Positions 1 to 7,196 of a stretch of DNA of 64,000 bases are shown in pieces. Below the pieces are notes generated by a model, which was not told the origin of the DNA, did no database searches, and worked only from the letters and a program-made list of their open reading frames with translations. Origin of the DNA: Pelagibius sp. Alg239-R121 (GTDB lineage Bacteria; Pseudomonadota; Alphaproteobacteria; Kiloniellales; Kiloniellaceae); the NCBI RefSeq assembly GCF_947331435.1, contig NZ_CAMZOF010000013.1, positions 124,001 through 188,000 on the forward strand, given 5' to 3'. A program made the position numbers and the translations under genes. How positions within the stretch are numbered: the stretch's first letter is position 1; each line of letters starts with the position of its first letter.

Positions 1-1008
1 GCGGAGACCCTTGAGGTTCCCGTCGTTGCCTCCACGGGCCACGCAGATGTCATGCCACATGGACACCCGCTCTTTGCCGGGCAGGGCGGACCGCGCGGCA
101 ACAAGGTGGCGAGCCGCCTGACGCGCGAAGCGGACCTGTTGCTGGTGCTGGGCGCGCGCCTCGCCTTCAACTCAACCTTTTTCAGCCGTGATTACATCTC
201 CGACAGTGCCAGGATCATCCAGGTCGATATCGAAGCCAGCGCGATCGGCCGCTATTTTCCGGTCGCTTTAGGCCTGCAGGCCGATGCGGGGCAGACCGCA
301 AGCGCGCTGATGAAGGAAGCGAAGCGGCGCGGCATCGACGCAGAGGGTTGGACAGCCTGGCGCAATTCCTTTGAGAAAGACGCTTCGGCATTACTGGCGG
401 AACGTTCCGAAGAAGCCGAAAACGATGCGGTGCCGATGCACCCGCGCCGGGCACTCGCCGAAATCCGCGCGAGCCTGCCGGAAGACGCCATTGTGACGCT
501 GGACACCGGTAATGCCTGCCTGCAGGCGGCTGACCGGCTCGCCCACTACCGCACACCCGGATTGATCACTCCGCTCGACTTCGGATTGGTCGGCTTCGGT
601 TACGCCGCCGCGATCGGCGCCAAGGCTGCCGCGCCCGAGCGCCCCGTTGTGTCGGTGATGGGGGACGGCGGGTTTGGATTTACCTTGTCGGAGATCACCT
701 CTGCGGTCCGTCACAACCTGCCTGTTGTCGCTGTGGTGCTCGACAATGGCGCCTGGGGTGCAGAGAAAGCCTATCAGAACGAATTCTTCGGCGGCCGTCT
801 ATTGGGGGCCGAGATCGAAAGCCCGCCTTACGATGAAGTGGCGAAGCTTTGCGGCGCGCTGGGGTTCGCTGTTGAACGGCCTGGGGAGTTGGAGTCAGCG
901 CTTGGAGAAGCGCTCGCCAGCGGCCGTCCCGCCGTCATCCATGTCAGGATCGATCCCACGGCTCTCAATACCCTGCGCAAGGATCTCTTTGCCGCACCGG
1001 CGCCATAG
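1..1008 (+). CDS. ThDP-dependent enzyme, sulfoacetaldehyde acetyltransferase/acetolactate synthase-like (3' part)
   Basis: The reading frame is open from base 1, so the N-terminus lies outside the window; 335 residues are present. They correspond to the middle and the C-terminal ThDP-binding domain of the acetolactate synthase superfamily. The ThDP/Mg motif begins at GDGGFGF and ends at the Asn of LDNGAWGAEK. The WGAEK segment followed by an (N/D)-F-aromatic-Gly stretch resembles sulfoacetaldehyde acetyltransferase (Xsc) and related enzymes more than true acetolactate synthases, which have NNGMYGT there. Xsc converts sulfoacetaldehyde and phosphate to acetyl phosphate and sulfite in the cytosol. 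Neighbours do not settle the substrate: a cupin follows after 82 bases and no sulfonate gene is visible. Family is certain, substrate is inferred. Confidence 0.8.
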   Translation, partial: AETLEVPVVASTGHADVMPHGHPLFAGQGGPRGNKVASRLTREADLLLVLGARLAFNSTFFSRDYISDSARIIQVDIEASAIGRYFPVALGLQADAGQTASALMKEAKRRGIDAEGWTAWRNSFEKDASALLAERSEEAENDAVPMHPRRALAEIRASLPEDAIVTLDTGNACLQAADRLAHYRTPGLITPLDFGLVGFGYAAAIGAKAAAPERPVVSVMGDGGFGFTLSEITSAVRHNLPVVAVVLDNGAWGAEKAYQNEFFGGRLLGAEIESPPYDEVAKLCGALGFAVERPGELESALGEALASGRPAVIHVRIDPTALNTLRKDLFAAPAP

Positions 1009-1090
1009 CGCAATCGCCGCTGTTCTGACGGTATGGTGTTTCGTAGGATGCGTGCAATCATCTTGATGACGAAACAAAGGGTACTCCCCG

Positions 1091-1450
1091 ATGATCAAAA
1101 ATTTTCTCGACGCCGCCGCGCGGCGGCACATGAGCTCGCACGAAGGTGAAGGGCTGGTCGAACTCTACGAGCTTTGGGGTCGCGCCGATTTCAAAAGCAA
1201 TGTCGATTTCATGGACCGCGTGGTCGTACCGCCTAAATCGACCGTCGGGTACCACAGACACGGCAACAACGAAGAAATGTATATCGTACTCGAAGGGCAG
1301 GGCACCATGACCATCGGGACTGAACCGACGACGGTCAAAAAGGGTGACATGATCCTCAATCCACCTGGCGGCGCACATGGTTTGGTCAATGACACCGATG
1401 CGGATATCGATCTGCTGATCATCCAGCTCGGCCTGCAGGAAAAAACATAG
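1091..1450 (+). CDS. Small single-domain cupin protein
   Basis: 119 residues forming one cupin barrel. Motif 1 is visible around GYHRHGNNEEMYIVLEGQG (His, His, Glu metal ligands) and motif 2 around PPGGAHGLVND (His). An AAAGGG Shine-Dalgarno lies 5-10 bases before the ATG. Stand-alone cupins of this size act as small metal-dependent isomerases or dioxygenases, or as ligand sensors; nothing in the sequence chooses between these. It follows the ThDP enzyme in the same direction with an 82-base gap, so shared transcription is possible. It converges on the NCS1 permease gene 60 bases downstream. Confidence 0.85.
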   Translation: MIKNFLDAAARRHMSSHEGEGLVELYELWGRADFKSNVDFMDRVVVPPKSTVGYHRHGNNEEMYIVLEGQGTMTIGTEPTTVKKGDMILNPPGGAHGLVNDTDADIDLLIIQLGLQEKT

Positions 1451-1464
1451 CGATTGTGAGCGTC

Positions 1465-1494
1465 GGCAGCGCACAGAGTTATCCGCGCGCTGCC
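1465..1494. terminator. GC-rich hairpin between convergent genes
   Basis: GGCAGCGC (1465-1472) pairs perfectly with GCGCTGCC (1487-1494) across a 14-base loop, in the 60-base gap between the convergent cupin and NCS1 genes. There is no U-tract on either side, so it is at best a weak or Rho-assisted terminator. Confidence 0.35.
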
Positions 1495-1510
1495 TGTGGC
1501 TCATTTGTGG

Positions 1511-2947
1511 TTATGCCGACTTACCCGGCATGAGGACTTTATAGGCGGCGCCGCCGATCAGGGCACCGACCACCCAACCGAAGCCGGAGAGGAACCCGAG
1601 CGCGGGCAACCAGACCGTCGCGATGGAAAAGACCGCACCGATCGCAAAGGCCTGAAGGGCCTTTTTGTTCCAGCCGTTGTCGTACCAATAGGCCCCGGAG
1701 GGATCGGCGGAAAACATCTGCTGGATGTCCAGTTTGCCACTTTTGATCAGATAGTAGTCAACGATCATGATTCCGTAGACCGGCGCCAACACGGCACCGA
1801 GTGTATTCACGAACTGACCGATCCCGATCTGGCTAATCCAGGCCACCCACAATGCTCCGACGAATAGCGACAGGACCGCGGTGATAAGCCCGCCCATCCT
1901 GAAGTCGATCTTGCTGGGCATGAGGTTGGCCAGGTCGTAGGCCGGGGGGATGAAGTTGGCGACCAGATTGATGCCGATGGTGGCCGCAAAAAAGGTCACG
2001 GCGGCAATGATGGTCAGCGGAAGGAAATCGACCCGGTCGACGATTTCCGCCGGATTGGTCAGGTTCTCACCGTAAATGGCCGCGGTGCCCGCCGTCACGA
2101 AAAGGGCGATGAAGGAGAAAATCGCCACATTGGCAGGCAGACCCCAAAGGTTGCCTTTTTTCAGTTCCTGCTCGTCTTTAACAAACCTGGAGAAGTCTCC
2201 AAAGTTAATCACCACTGCGGCAAAGTAAGCGATCATGGTGCCGACGATGGTGAAGAATGCCGCTATGGCACCGCCTTCGTAATCGCCCGCTCCCTCGAAG
2301 ATGTCGCCGACGGCCGTCAGCAATCCGTCGCCTGCCTTGAACCAGATGACGATCATCAGGACGATCATGACAGCATAAACGAAGGGTCCGGCAAGGTTCA
2401 GGAAGTTGCGGATCCAATCGATACCTTTCATGAAAAGATAAACCTGGAACACCCAGACGAGGGCGAAGGAAAACCAGCCGATGGCGGTGATACCCAGATA
2501 GGTTTCCGCGTCAGAGCCGGTGCCAAGAACTGCATCAATTAGCAGCGTGACCGCGGTCGAGGCGAAATAGGTTTGTACGCCGTACCAGAAGATCGCGACG
2601 ATCGCGCGGATCATGGCTGGGAAGTTGGCGCCGCGAATGCCCATGCTGGCGCGTGCCATGACCGGATAGGGGATGCCGTACTTGACGCTGGGCGCGCCGG
2701 ATAGATTGACCAGAATCATGATGAAAAAGGCCGCCAGGATGATGGCTGCCATGACGGCCCATCCATTCAGGCCGTAACTGATGAACATCGAGGCCGCCAG
2801 TGTGTAGCCGAAAAGGCTTTGAATGTCGTTGGCCCAGACGTTGAATATCTCGAACCAGCCCCAGGTCCGGTCCTTGTGCTCGATCGGAGCAAGATCCTCG
2901 TTGTAGAGACTCGGATCAAGTTTCGTGATCTCCAGATTTTCGCTCAT
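1511..2947 (-). CDS. NCS1-family permease (nucleobase/hydantoin/allantoin type)
   Basis: 478 residues, strongly hydrophobic, with about 12 predicted membrane segments; usual length for the nucleobase:cation symporter-1 family (Mhp1, PucI, CodB). Family hallmarks are the N-terminal LYNEDLAP segment, WFEIFNVWANDIQSLFGYTLA in the first helix region, and the conserved GIPYPVMARASMGIRGANFP helix-3 region. Such proteins import nucleobases, hydantoins, allantoin or thiamine with Na+ or H+. The substrate cannot be read directly; resemblance is to allantoin/hydantoin-type members. It is divergent from the resolvase-like gene, sharing a 142-base intergenic region, so that DNA-binding protein could regulate it. 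No purine- or hydantoin-degrading enzyme is visible nearby. Confidence 0.85.
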   Translation of the reverse strand: MSENLEITKLDPSLYNEDLAPIEHKDRTWGWFEIFNVWANDIQSLFGYTLAASMFISYGLNGWAVMAAIILAAFFIMILVNLSGAPSVKYGIPYPVMARASMGIRGANFPAMIRAIVAIFWYGVQTYFASTAVTLLIDAVLGTGSDAETYLGITAIGWFSFALVWVFQVYLFMKGIDWIRNFLNLAGPFVYAVMIVLMIVIWFKAGDGLLTAVGDIFEGAGDYEGGAIAAFFTIVGTMIAYFAAVVINFGDFSRFVKDEQELKKGNLWGLPANVAIFSFIALFVTAGTAAIYGENLTNPAEIVDRVDFLPLTIIAAVTFFAATIGINLVANFIPPAYDLANLMPSKIDFRMGGLITAVLSLFVGALWVAWISQIGIGQFVNTLGAVLAPVYGIMIVDYYLIKSGKLDIQQMFSADPSGAYWYDNGWNKKALQAFAIGAVFSIATVWLPALGFLSGFGWVVGALIGGAAYKVLMPGKSA

Positions 2948-3089
2948 CCCCCCATGCCCTTCCGAATATGTTCTAATTGTTGTTGAAGCGGCCTCAAGAC
3001 TCTATAACCATGAAGCGTGCATAATTACGCGCAAAATAGTCGTGCAAAATTTCGTGCAAAAGTCAAACGCTTTGTGCGGGGAGATGGAA

Positions 3090-3638
3090 ATGAAGATTGG
3101 CTACGCCCGTGTTTCAACGAAATGGCATAGCAAGGAAGTGCAGATTGCCGCGCTCGAAAGCGAAGGCTGTGACCGGATTTGGCGTGAAAATTCCTCTGAC
3201 CGGGATTTGAGTCAGCGGCAGTTCGAGGAGTTCATCAATGGCCTCAAACCGGATGACACGGTTATCACCACGCGTTTGACTTCCATCGCGCGTTCCAACC
3301 GTGAACTGGTAATGATCGTCAATTCGATCCGCGAAAAGGGCGCCCACTTTCAGTCGATTGCCGAGCCTTGGATCAACACCAACAGGCCGGACGGCGATGC
3401 GGTTCTTACGGTCCTCGATGGGCTGGTCAATTTCGAAATCGACCTTTTGAAAGCCAGCCAATCGGATGAAAAGATGGAGCCGATGGCAATGGGCGTTGCT
3501 CCCGGACGGCCACGTAAACTGACAGAGCTTCAAAAGTATGAAGCGATCTCGCTGTTGAGGCTCGGCAAATCGGCCGCGGAGATTGGCAGGCTGTTCAATG
3601 TCAGCCGCAGTACGATTTCGCGGCTGAAACGTGTCTAG
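3090..3638 (+). CDS. Serine resolvase/invertase-like protein with degenerate catalytic site
   Basis: 182 residues. The N-terminal resolvase fold starts with MKIGYARVST, keeping Arg7 and nucleophile Ser9, and the C-terminus (about 155-181) is a resolvase-type helix-turn-helix, EIGRLFNVSRSTISRLKR. Start at 3090 gives GGGGAG a spacing of 6-7 bases; an in-frame ATG at 3084 sits too close to it. The active-site block normally read as L-D-R-L-x-R is L63-T-S-I-A-R68, so the Asp and first Arg are missing. In the E-helix, FERxLIxER has become FEIDLLKAS, losing two more Arg. Recombination activity is therefore doubtful, while DNA binding looks intact. There are no terminal repeats or transposase partner. 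It diverges from the NCS1 permease gene and may act as a repressor of it or of itself (inference). Confidence 0.8.
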   Translation: MKIGYARVSTKWHSKEVQIAALESEGCDRIWRENSSDRDLSQRQFEEFINGLKPDDTVITTRLTSIARSNRELVMIVNSIREKGAHFQSIAEPWINTNRPDGDAVLTVLDGLVNFEIDLLKASQSDEKMEPMAMGVAPGRPRKLTELQKYEAISLLRLGKSAAEIGRLFNVSRSTISRLKRV

Positions 3639-3678
3639 AGCAACAACGTGTCGAAAGCGATAACGTGTCTAAAGCAAA

Positions 3679-5040
3679 TCAGGCAATCGGGTTCGCTGGT
3701 GCATAAAGGAGTTCATCGAACCAAGTAAGCCTGGAAGTTTTGCCGCCCAGTTCCGCCACCTGGTTTTCGATCCCGGCCGCCCGCTCTTTACCTAGAAGAG
3801 GAGCGGCGAAGCGATGGAACTTTTCAGAGATTTCGGCATCGCTCAGCGGGTCATCAGGATCGCCTTTTGGCGTGCGCGGATCCGAGCGCAACTCACGCCC
3901 ATCCGTCAAGAGGAGCGTTACGTCGGCCCAGCGTTCTCCGCGAAGTGCCCGTGCATTGTAGTCATCGTTTTCGAGCAGCTTTGTCGCCAAGGAGATTCGT
4001 CTGATCTCCGGATCTTCCAGCACTTCGGACGAGACTTCCGCTACGCCGATTTCACCCCGCACGATCATGGTCGCCGTCGGATAGGCGATGCCATAGGACA
4101 GTTCATCCAGGTTGTGTGGATCATAGCCTGCCAGCCGCGTGGCATTGTGAAAGGTCGTAATCCGGACGCTTTCGATCTGCGCGCTGGTCAAGTTGTATTC
4201 GGTCATGAGATCCCGCGCTGCGTCGATGGCCGGGTGCGCCCAGCGGCAGACCGGATAGCGTTTGTAGTGGGTGTTCCCGATTTCCCAGCGTGACCCGAGA
4301 TCGGACCAGAAGCCTGCTGCCTCTTCGCCCTCGACTGTGATGGCGGGCGCACCGGTGAAGCCGTGCCGTGCCATAAAAACTGCAGCGACCCCGGTGGGCG
4401 AACCCCAGCCCACACCGTCGCGCAGGTTCGACGGGTGGTCGATGCAGCGCATCATCTGGCTGCGCGGACCGTTGTATTCGGCGATCCCGATGGCATGCCG
4501 CATTTCCTCCGGCGAGAGCGCGAGCAGGCGCGCGCCCACGGCGGCCGCACCGACCGCCGTCCAGGCGCCGGAAGTATGATAGTCCGGTGTCGTTGCATGA
4601 AGCGCCAATCCGGCACGGTAGGCGACCTCGTAGCCGACCGCCATGGCCGCGAGAAAGTCGGGACCCGAGGGAGCTTTGCCCTGGCCGCGCAGAACTTCGA
4701 CGAAGGCCAGTAGCGCGGGGAAGATGCCGGATCCCGCGTGCCCCTTGACCGGGGAGTGTCCGTCGTGGGCGTCGATGGAATCGATGGTATAGGCACCGGC
4801 GAGTGCGGCGCCCTCCGGACTGACCGGGCGGCCGTCGAACAGCAGACGCGCCGTGGGGCTGTCCGGTCCGGCGCAGTGGTGCGCCCTGACGTAATCCGTG
4901 ATCGTCCGGCCCATCGCATTTGTGGTGCCGACAGCCGCCACGCCGAGCGTATCCAGAACCGAGCGCTCCATGATCCGCTGGATCGCTGCAGGGAGATCCT
5001 CGAAGCGGGTTGTAAAGACGAAGTCGTGAAGGGAAGTCAT
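3679..5040 (-). CDS. MmgE/PrpD family protein
   Basis: 453 residues, the normal length for the MmgE/PrpD superfamily (2-methylcitrate dehydratase, cis-aconitate decarboxylase and relatives). Start at 5040 (MTSLHDFVF) is chosen because homologous proteins begin near this point; an upstream in-frame start at 5154 would add a non-conserved extension. Family features visible are the N-terminal all-helical domain with ALAGAYTIDSIDAHDGHSP-type sequence (the aHGxDxDD-like region), GHAGSGIFPALLA, and the C-terminal domain starting near KRYPVCRWAHPAIDAA. The class works without iron-sulfur clusters. No prpB or prpC lies nearby, so propionate catabolism is not supported; members beside permeases often act on uncharacterised carboxylates. 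Substrate unknown. Confidence 0.85.
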   Translation of the reverse strand: MTSLHDFVFTTRFEDLPAAIQRIMERSVLDTLGVAAVGTTNAMGRTITDYVRAHHCAGPDSPTARLLFDGRPVSPEGAALAGAYTIDSIDAHDGHSPVKGHAGSGIFPALLAFVEVLRGQGKAPSGPDFLAAMAVGYEVAYRAGLALHATTPDYHTSGAWTAVGAAAVGARLLALSPEEMRHAIGIAEYNGPRSQMMRCIDHPSNLRDGVGWGSPTGVAAVFMARHGFTGAPAITVEGEEAAGFWSDLGSRWEIGNTHYKRYPVCRWAHPAIDAARDLMTEYNLTSAQIESVRITTFHNATRLAGYDPHNLDELSYGIAYPTATMIVRGEIGVAEVSSEVLEDPEIRRISLATKLLENDDYNARALRGERWADVTLLLTDGRELRSDPRTPKGDPDDPLSDAEISEKFHRFAAPLLGKERAAGIENQVAELGGKTSRLTWFDELLYAPANPIA

Positions 5041-5380
5041 AGCAGTCCGTGATCGCTTTCTTAGGTTGGGAACACATATTCCTTGACGGTCTTGACGATA
5101 AAATTGTGTTTTCTGGCAATAAGTAAGGAGCGGAGCGATGCTGCATAAGTCCACTGGGCATCGTGCACCTGCCAGAATTGGACCGGCAACGCGACGCTGT
5201 CCAGAACGTGGTTCTCAGAACTCATAATCTTGTCGCCCAAAATACGATCAAGGCCATCAAGAAATTGGAGTCCTCAACCTTGGGCGGCAGGTGCCGACGG
5301 CCGTGCATCGGCCTTGCGCCCTCGAGAGTCTACTCAAAGCTTTCCTAAACTGCGAGAGCCGCCTCACGGGATGGGTAAAT
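5041..5380. other. Intergenic stretch without a convincing gene
   Basis: 340 bases lie between the start of the PrpD-like gene and the 3' end of the hydrolase gene. A 61-codon frame on the plus strand (5163-5348) has no Shine-Dalgarno and overlaps an equally long minus-strand frame; I do not accept either as a gene. It should contain the promoter for the PrpD-like gene, but no strong repeat is visible. Confidence 0.6.
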
Positions 5381-6946
5381 TCAGTGCACTCCGAAAACAA
5401 TAGCGCGAGGCTTGTCGACGCAATGAAGCCGAAATGGATTATCCATGGGGCTGGCAAGAAATGCGGCTGCAAATCTGTCGGCGCATTCGGAGACGGACAT
5501 GACATCGTGTCCGATACCCATCCAGACTCTGTGGCGGCCGTTGGGAAGAAAGCGTAAGGCCTCTCTGGCCCAGACCGGCGGCGTTACCGGATCGAGATCA
5601 CCGGAATAGAGCAGGACGGGAACATTGGAGGAAACAGGCGCCGTTTCTATGGGATCGGTTTTCTTTAAGTCCCAGACTTCGCACATGGCTTTCTCGGACA
5701 GGATCCAGGGAATATTCATGTGATCCTGCAGGGGGTATTTTCCGGATTCCTCGGCGGCGATTTCGATATCGTTGAAGGGAAACTCATCGTAACACTGGTA
5801 AGAGGCATAGGCGCCTGCGTCGAGCGGATAGAGCGTCAGAAAATCGACGTATTCTTCTTGTACGAGCTTGGTGACGGGGCGAACGTTCCCATCGATAAGT
5901 GCTTGAATCGTGCCGGGAATACGGCCGATTTTTCCTTCGTCATAGATGGCCCCGAAAATGGATGAAACCAGCAGCTCCGGCGTGAGCTGCGCCGTGAATT
6001 TCTGAGAGTTTCTTGGATCCGTGAGCTGGAGGGACTTCGGTCTTTCCTTCAACTCGGTGAGAAGGTCCACGAAACCGTCGTAGAGCGCGGTTCCGTGGCG
6101 GGTCCTGCAGAAGCTATCCCGGCTGCAGAGTTCAAAGACTCGTTTGAGAGAGGAGAAATTCTGCCGTGGGGACACTTCTAGAAAGTTGACCTCGGGGGGA
6201 TCGACGCTGTCCAGGACCAGTGTACGGGTGCTCTCGGGGAATTCTCGAAGATAGGTCAGGGCAATGCGCGTGCCGTAGGAAATTCCGTAGATGTTCAACG
6301 TTTCCAGACCTAGGGAGTCTCGGAGGAAGTCGATGTCGCGGACCGCGGCGACATTGTTGTACTGGCTGACGTCGATCCCCTCGTCGGTGAGGCGTTCCTT
6401 ACACGCGTGAAAAGCCTTGGCGCGATCCTTCGTCGCGACTCTCGGCGTCATGACCTGCTGCATCAACCGCATTTCCGCGTCGATGACTTCCGGGCAGTTC
6501 AGTCTGGGACTCGAGCTGCCGACGCCCCTGTTATCGGTCAGGATGAGGTCCCGGCCGGCATCCAGGCTCATGTAGACGTAGGTCAGCCAGCTGCTCTTAT
6601 GCATCTCGTCGGAGTTTTCCGGGACGACGCCCAGGGGATTACCCGGGCCGCCGCCGCCAGCGACCAAAACCGGTACACGCCCCGGAACGGACTTATGCGT
6701 CCGAAAGATTATGAAAGGAAGAGTCACGCTCCGCCCGTTCGGCCTGTCCCAGTTTTCCGGCACCCGAAGATGGCCGCAGTCTGACTCCGGCCAGTCGCGC
6801 CCGCCATCGAACCAACATCTGGTCCACTCGATGCTCTCGGGATTTGGGTACTTGTCCGATTCCGGAGAGAATGGCCAAAAGATCTCGTGCTCGGTAGCGA
6901 TCACGATACAAATACTCAGGGATATGATCAGGATTATGGTCCGCAA
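5381..6946 (-). CDS. Secreted alpha/beta hydrolase, tripeptidyl aminopeptidase (TAP)-like
   Basis: 521 residues. An N-terminal hydrophobic segment (about 3-18, IILIISLSICIVIAT) looks like a signal peptide or anchor. The alpha/beta-hydrolase core shows an oxyanion-type GGGGPGNPLG segment, DNRGVGSSSP, the nucleophile elbow GISYGTR with catalytic Ser, acid SGDLDPVTPP and base GIGHDVMS. The C-terminal part around the Asp and His matches the TAP-C domain of Streptomyces tripeptidyl aminopeptidases. Several Cys pairs (for example RCWFDGGRDWPESDC) suit an exported disulfide-bonded protein. The likely role is periplasmic or extracellular cleavage of small peptides or esters. It is transcribed alone; the 230 bases upstream are shared with the divergent DMGDH operon. 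Family is well supported; substrate is not known. Confidence 0.85.
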   Translation of the reverse strand: MRTIILIISLSICIVIATEHEIFWPFSPESDKYPNPESIEWTRCWFDGGRDWPESDCGHLRVPENWDRPNGRSVTLPFIIFRTHKSVPGRVPVLVAGGGGPGNPLGVVPENSDEMHKSSWLTYVYMSLDAGRDLILTDNRGVGSSSPRLNCPEVIDAEMRLMQQVMTPRVATKDRAKAFHACKERLTDEGIDVSQYNNVAAVRDIDFLRDSLGLETLNIYGISYGTRIALTYLREFPESTRTLVLDSVDPPEVNFLEVSPRQNFSSLKRVFELCSRDSFCRTRHGTALYDGFVDLLTELKERPKSLQLTDPRNSQKFTAQLTPELLVSSIFGAIYDEGKIGRIPGTIQALIDGNVRPVTKLVQEEYVDFLTLYPLDAGAYASYQCYDEFPFNDIEIAAEESGKYPLQDHMNIPWILSEKAMCEVWDLKKTDPIETAPVSSNVPVLLYSGDLDPVTPPVWAREALRFLPNGRHRVWMGIGHDVMSVSECADRFAAAFLASPMDNPFRLHCVDKPRAIVFGVH

Positions 6947-7066
6947 CTTTTCTGATCCGCCTCAATGATAACCTAGCCACGCAGACTCCTTTTAGTGGTT
7001 TTCCTGTAGGGAAAGCAACCGGCAGGCTGCGGTCCGAAGAGGCGGTGAAAGGCTATTGTACATCAC

Positions 7067-7086
7067 TGTCCATAGTGTTATGGACA
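7067..7086. promoter_or_regulatory. Perfect palindromic operator candidate upstream of the DMGDH-MttB-TetR operon
   Basis: TGTCCATA-GTGT-TATGGACA: 8-base arms, fully complementary, 4-base spacer, 110 bases before the DMGDH/GcvT start codon. Size and symmetry suit a TetR dimer. A TetR-type regulator is encoded as the third gene of the downstream operon, so autoregulation is the simplest reading (inference). It could equally control the divergent hydrolase gene. Confidence 0.55.
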
Positions 7087-7196
7087 AGAGTGTCTAGAGT
7101 CTGATCGTTACTCACCCGTCAGCGAAAAACGTGAATCAGACTTGCAGTAAGGAGCGGCCGGAAAGGCCGCCGTGCTGTCGTTTCAGGGAGGATGGA

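Noticed and set aside
3084-3638. Resolvase gene as part of a transposon or phage
   Set aside because: No terminal inverted repeats, target duplication, transposase or phage gene around it; catalytic residues are lost.
4121-5161. 346-codon minus-strand frame over the PrpD-like gene
   Set aside because: It overlaps the conserved MmgE/PrpD frame completely, is Arg/Gly-rich and has no recognisable family; it is a high-G+C shadow.
5163-5348. 61-codon plus-strand frame in the PrpD/hydrolase gap
   Set aside because: No Shine-Dalgarno, no recognisable motif, and it competes with an overlapping minus-strand frame.
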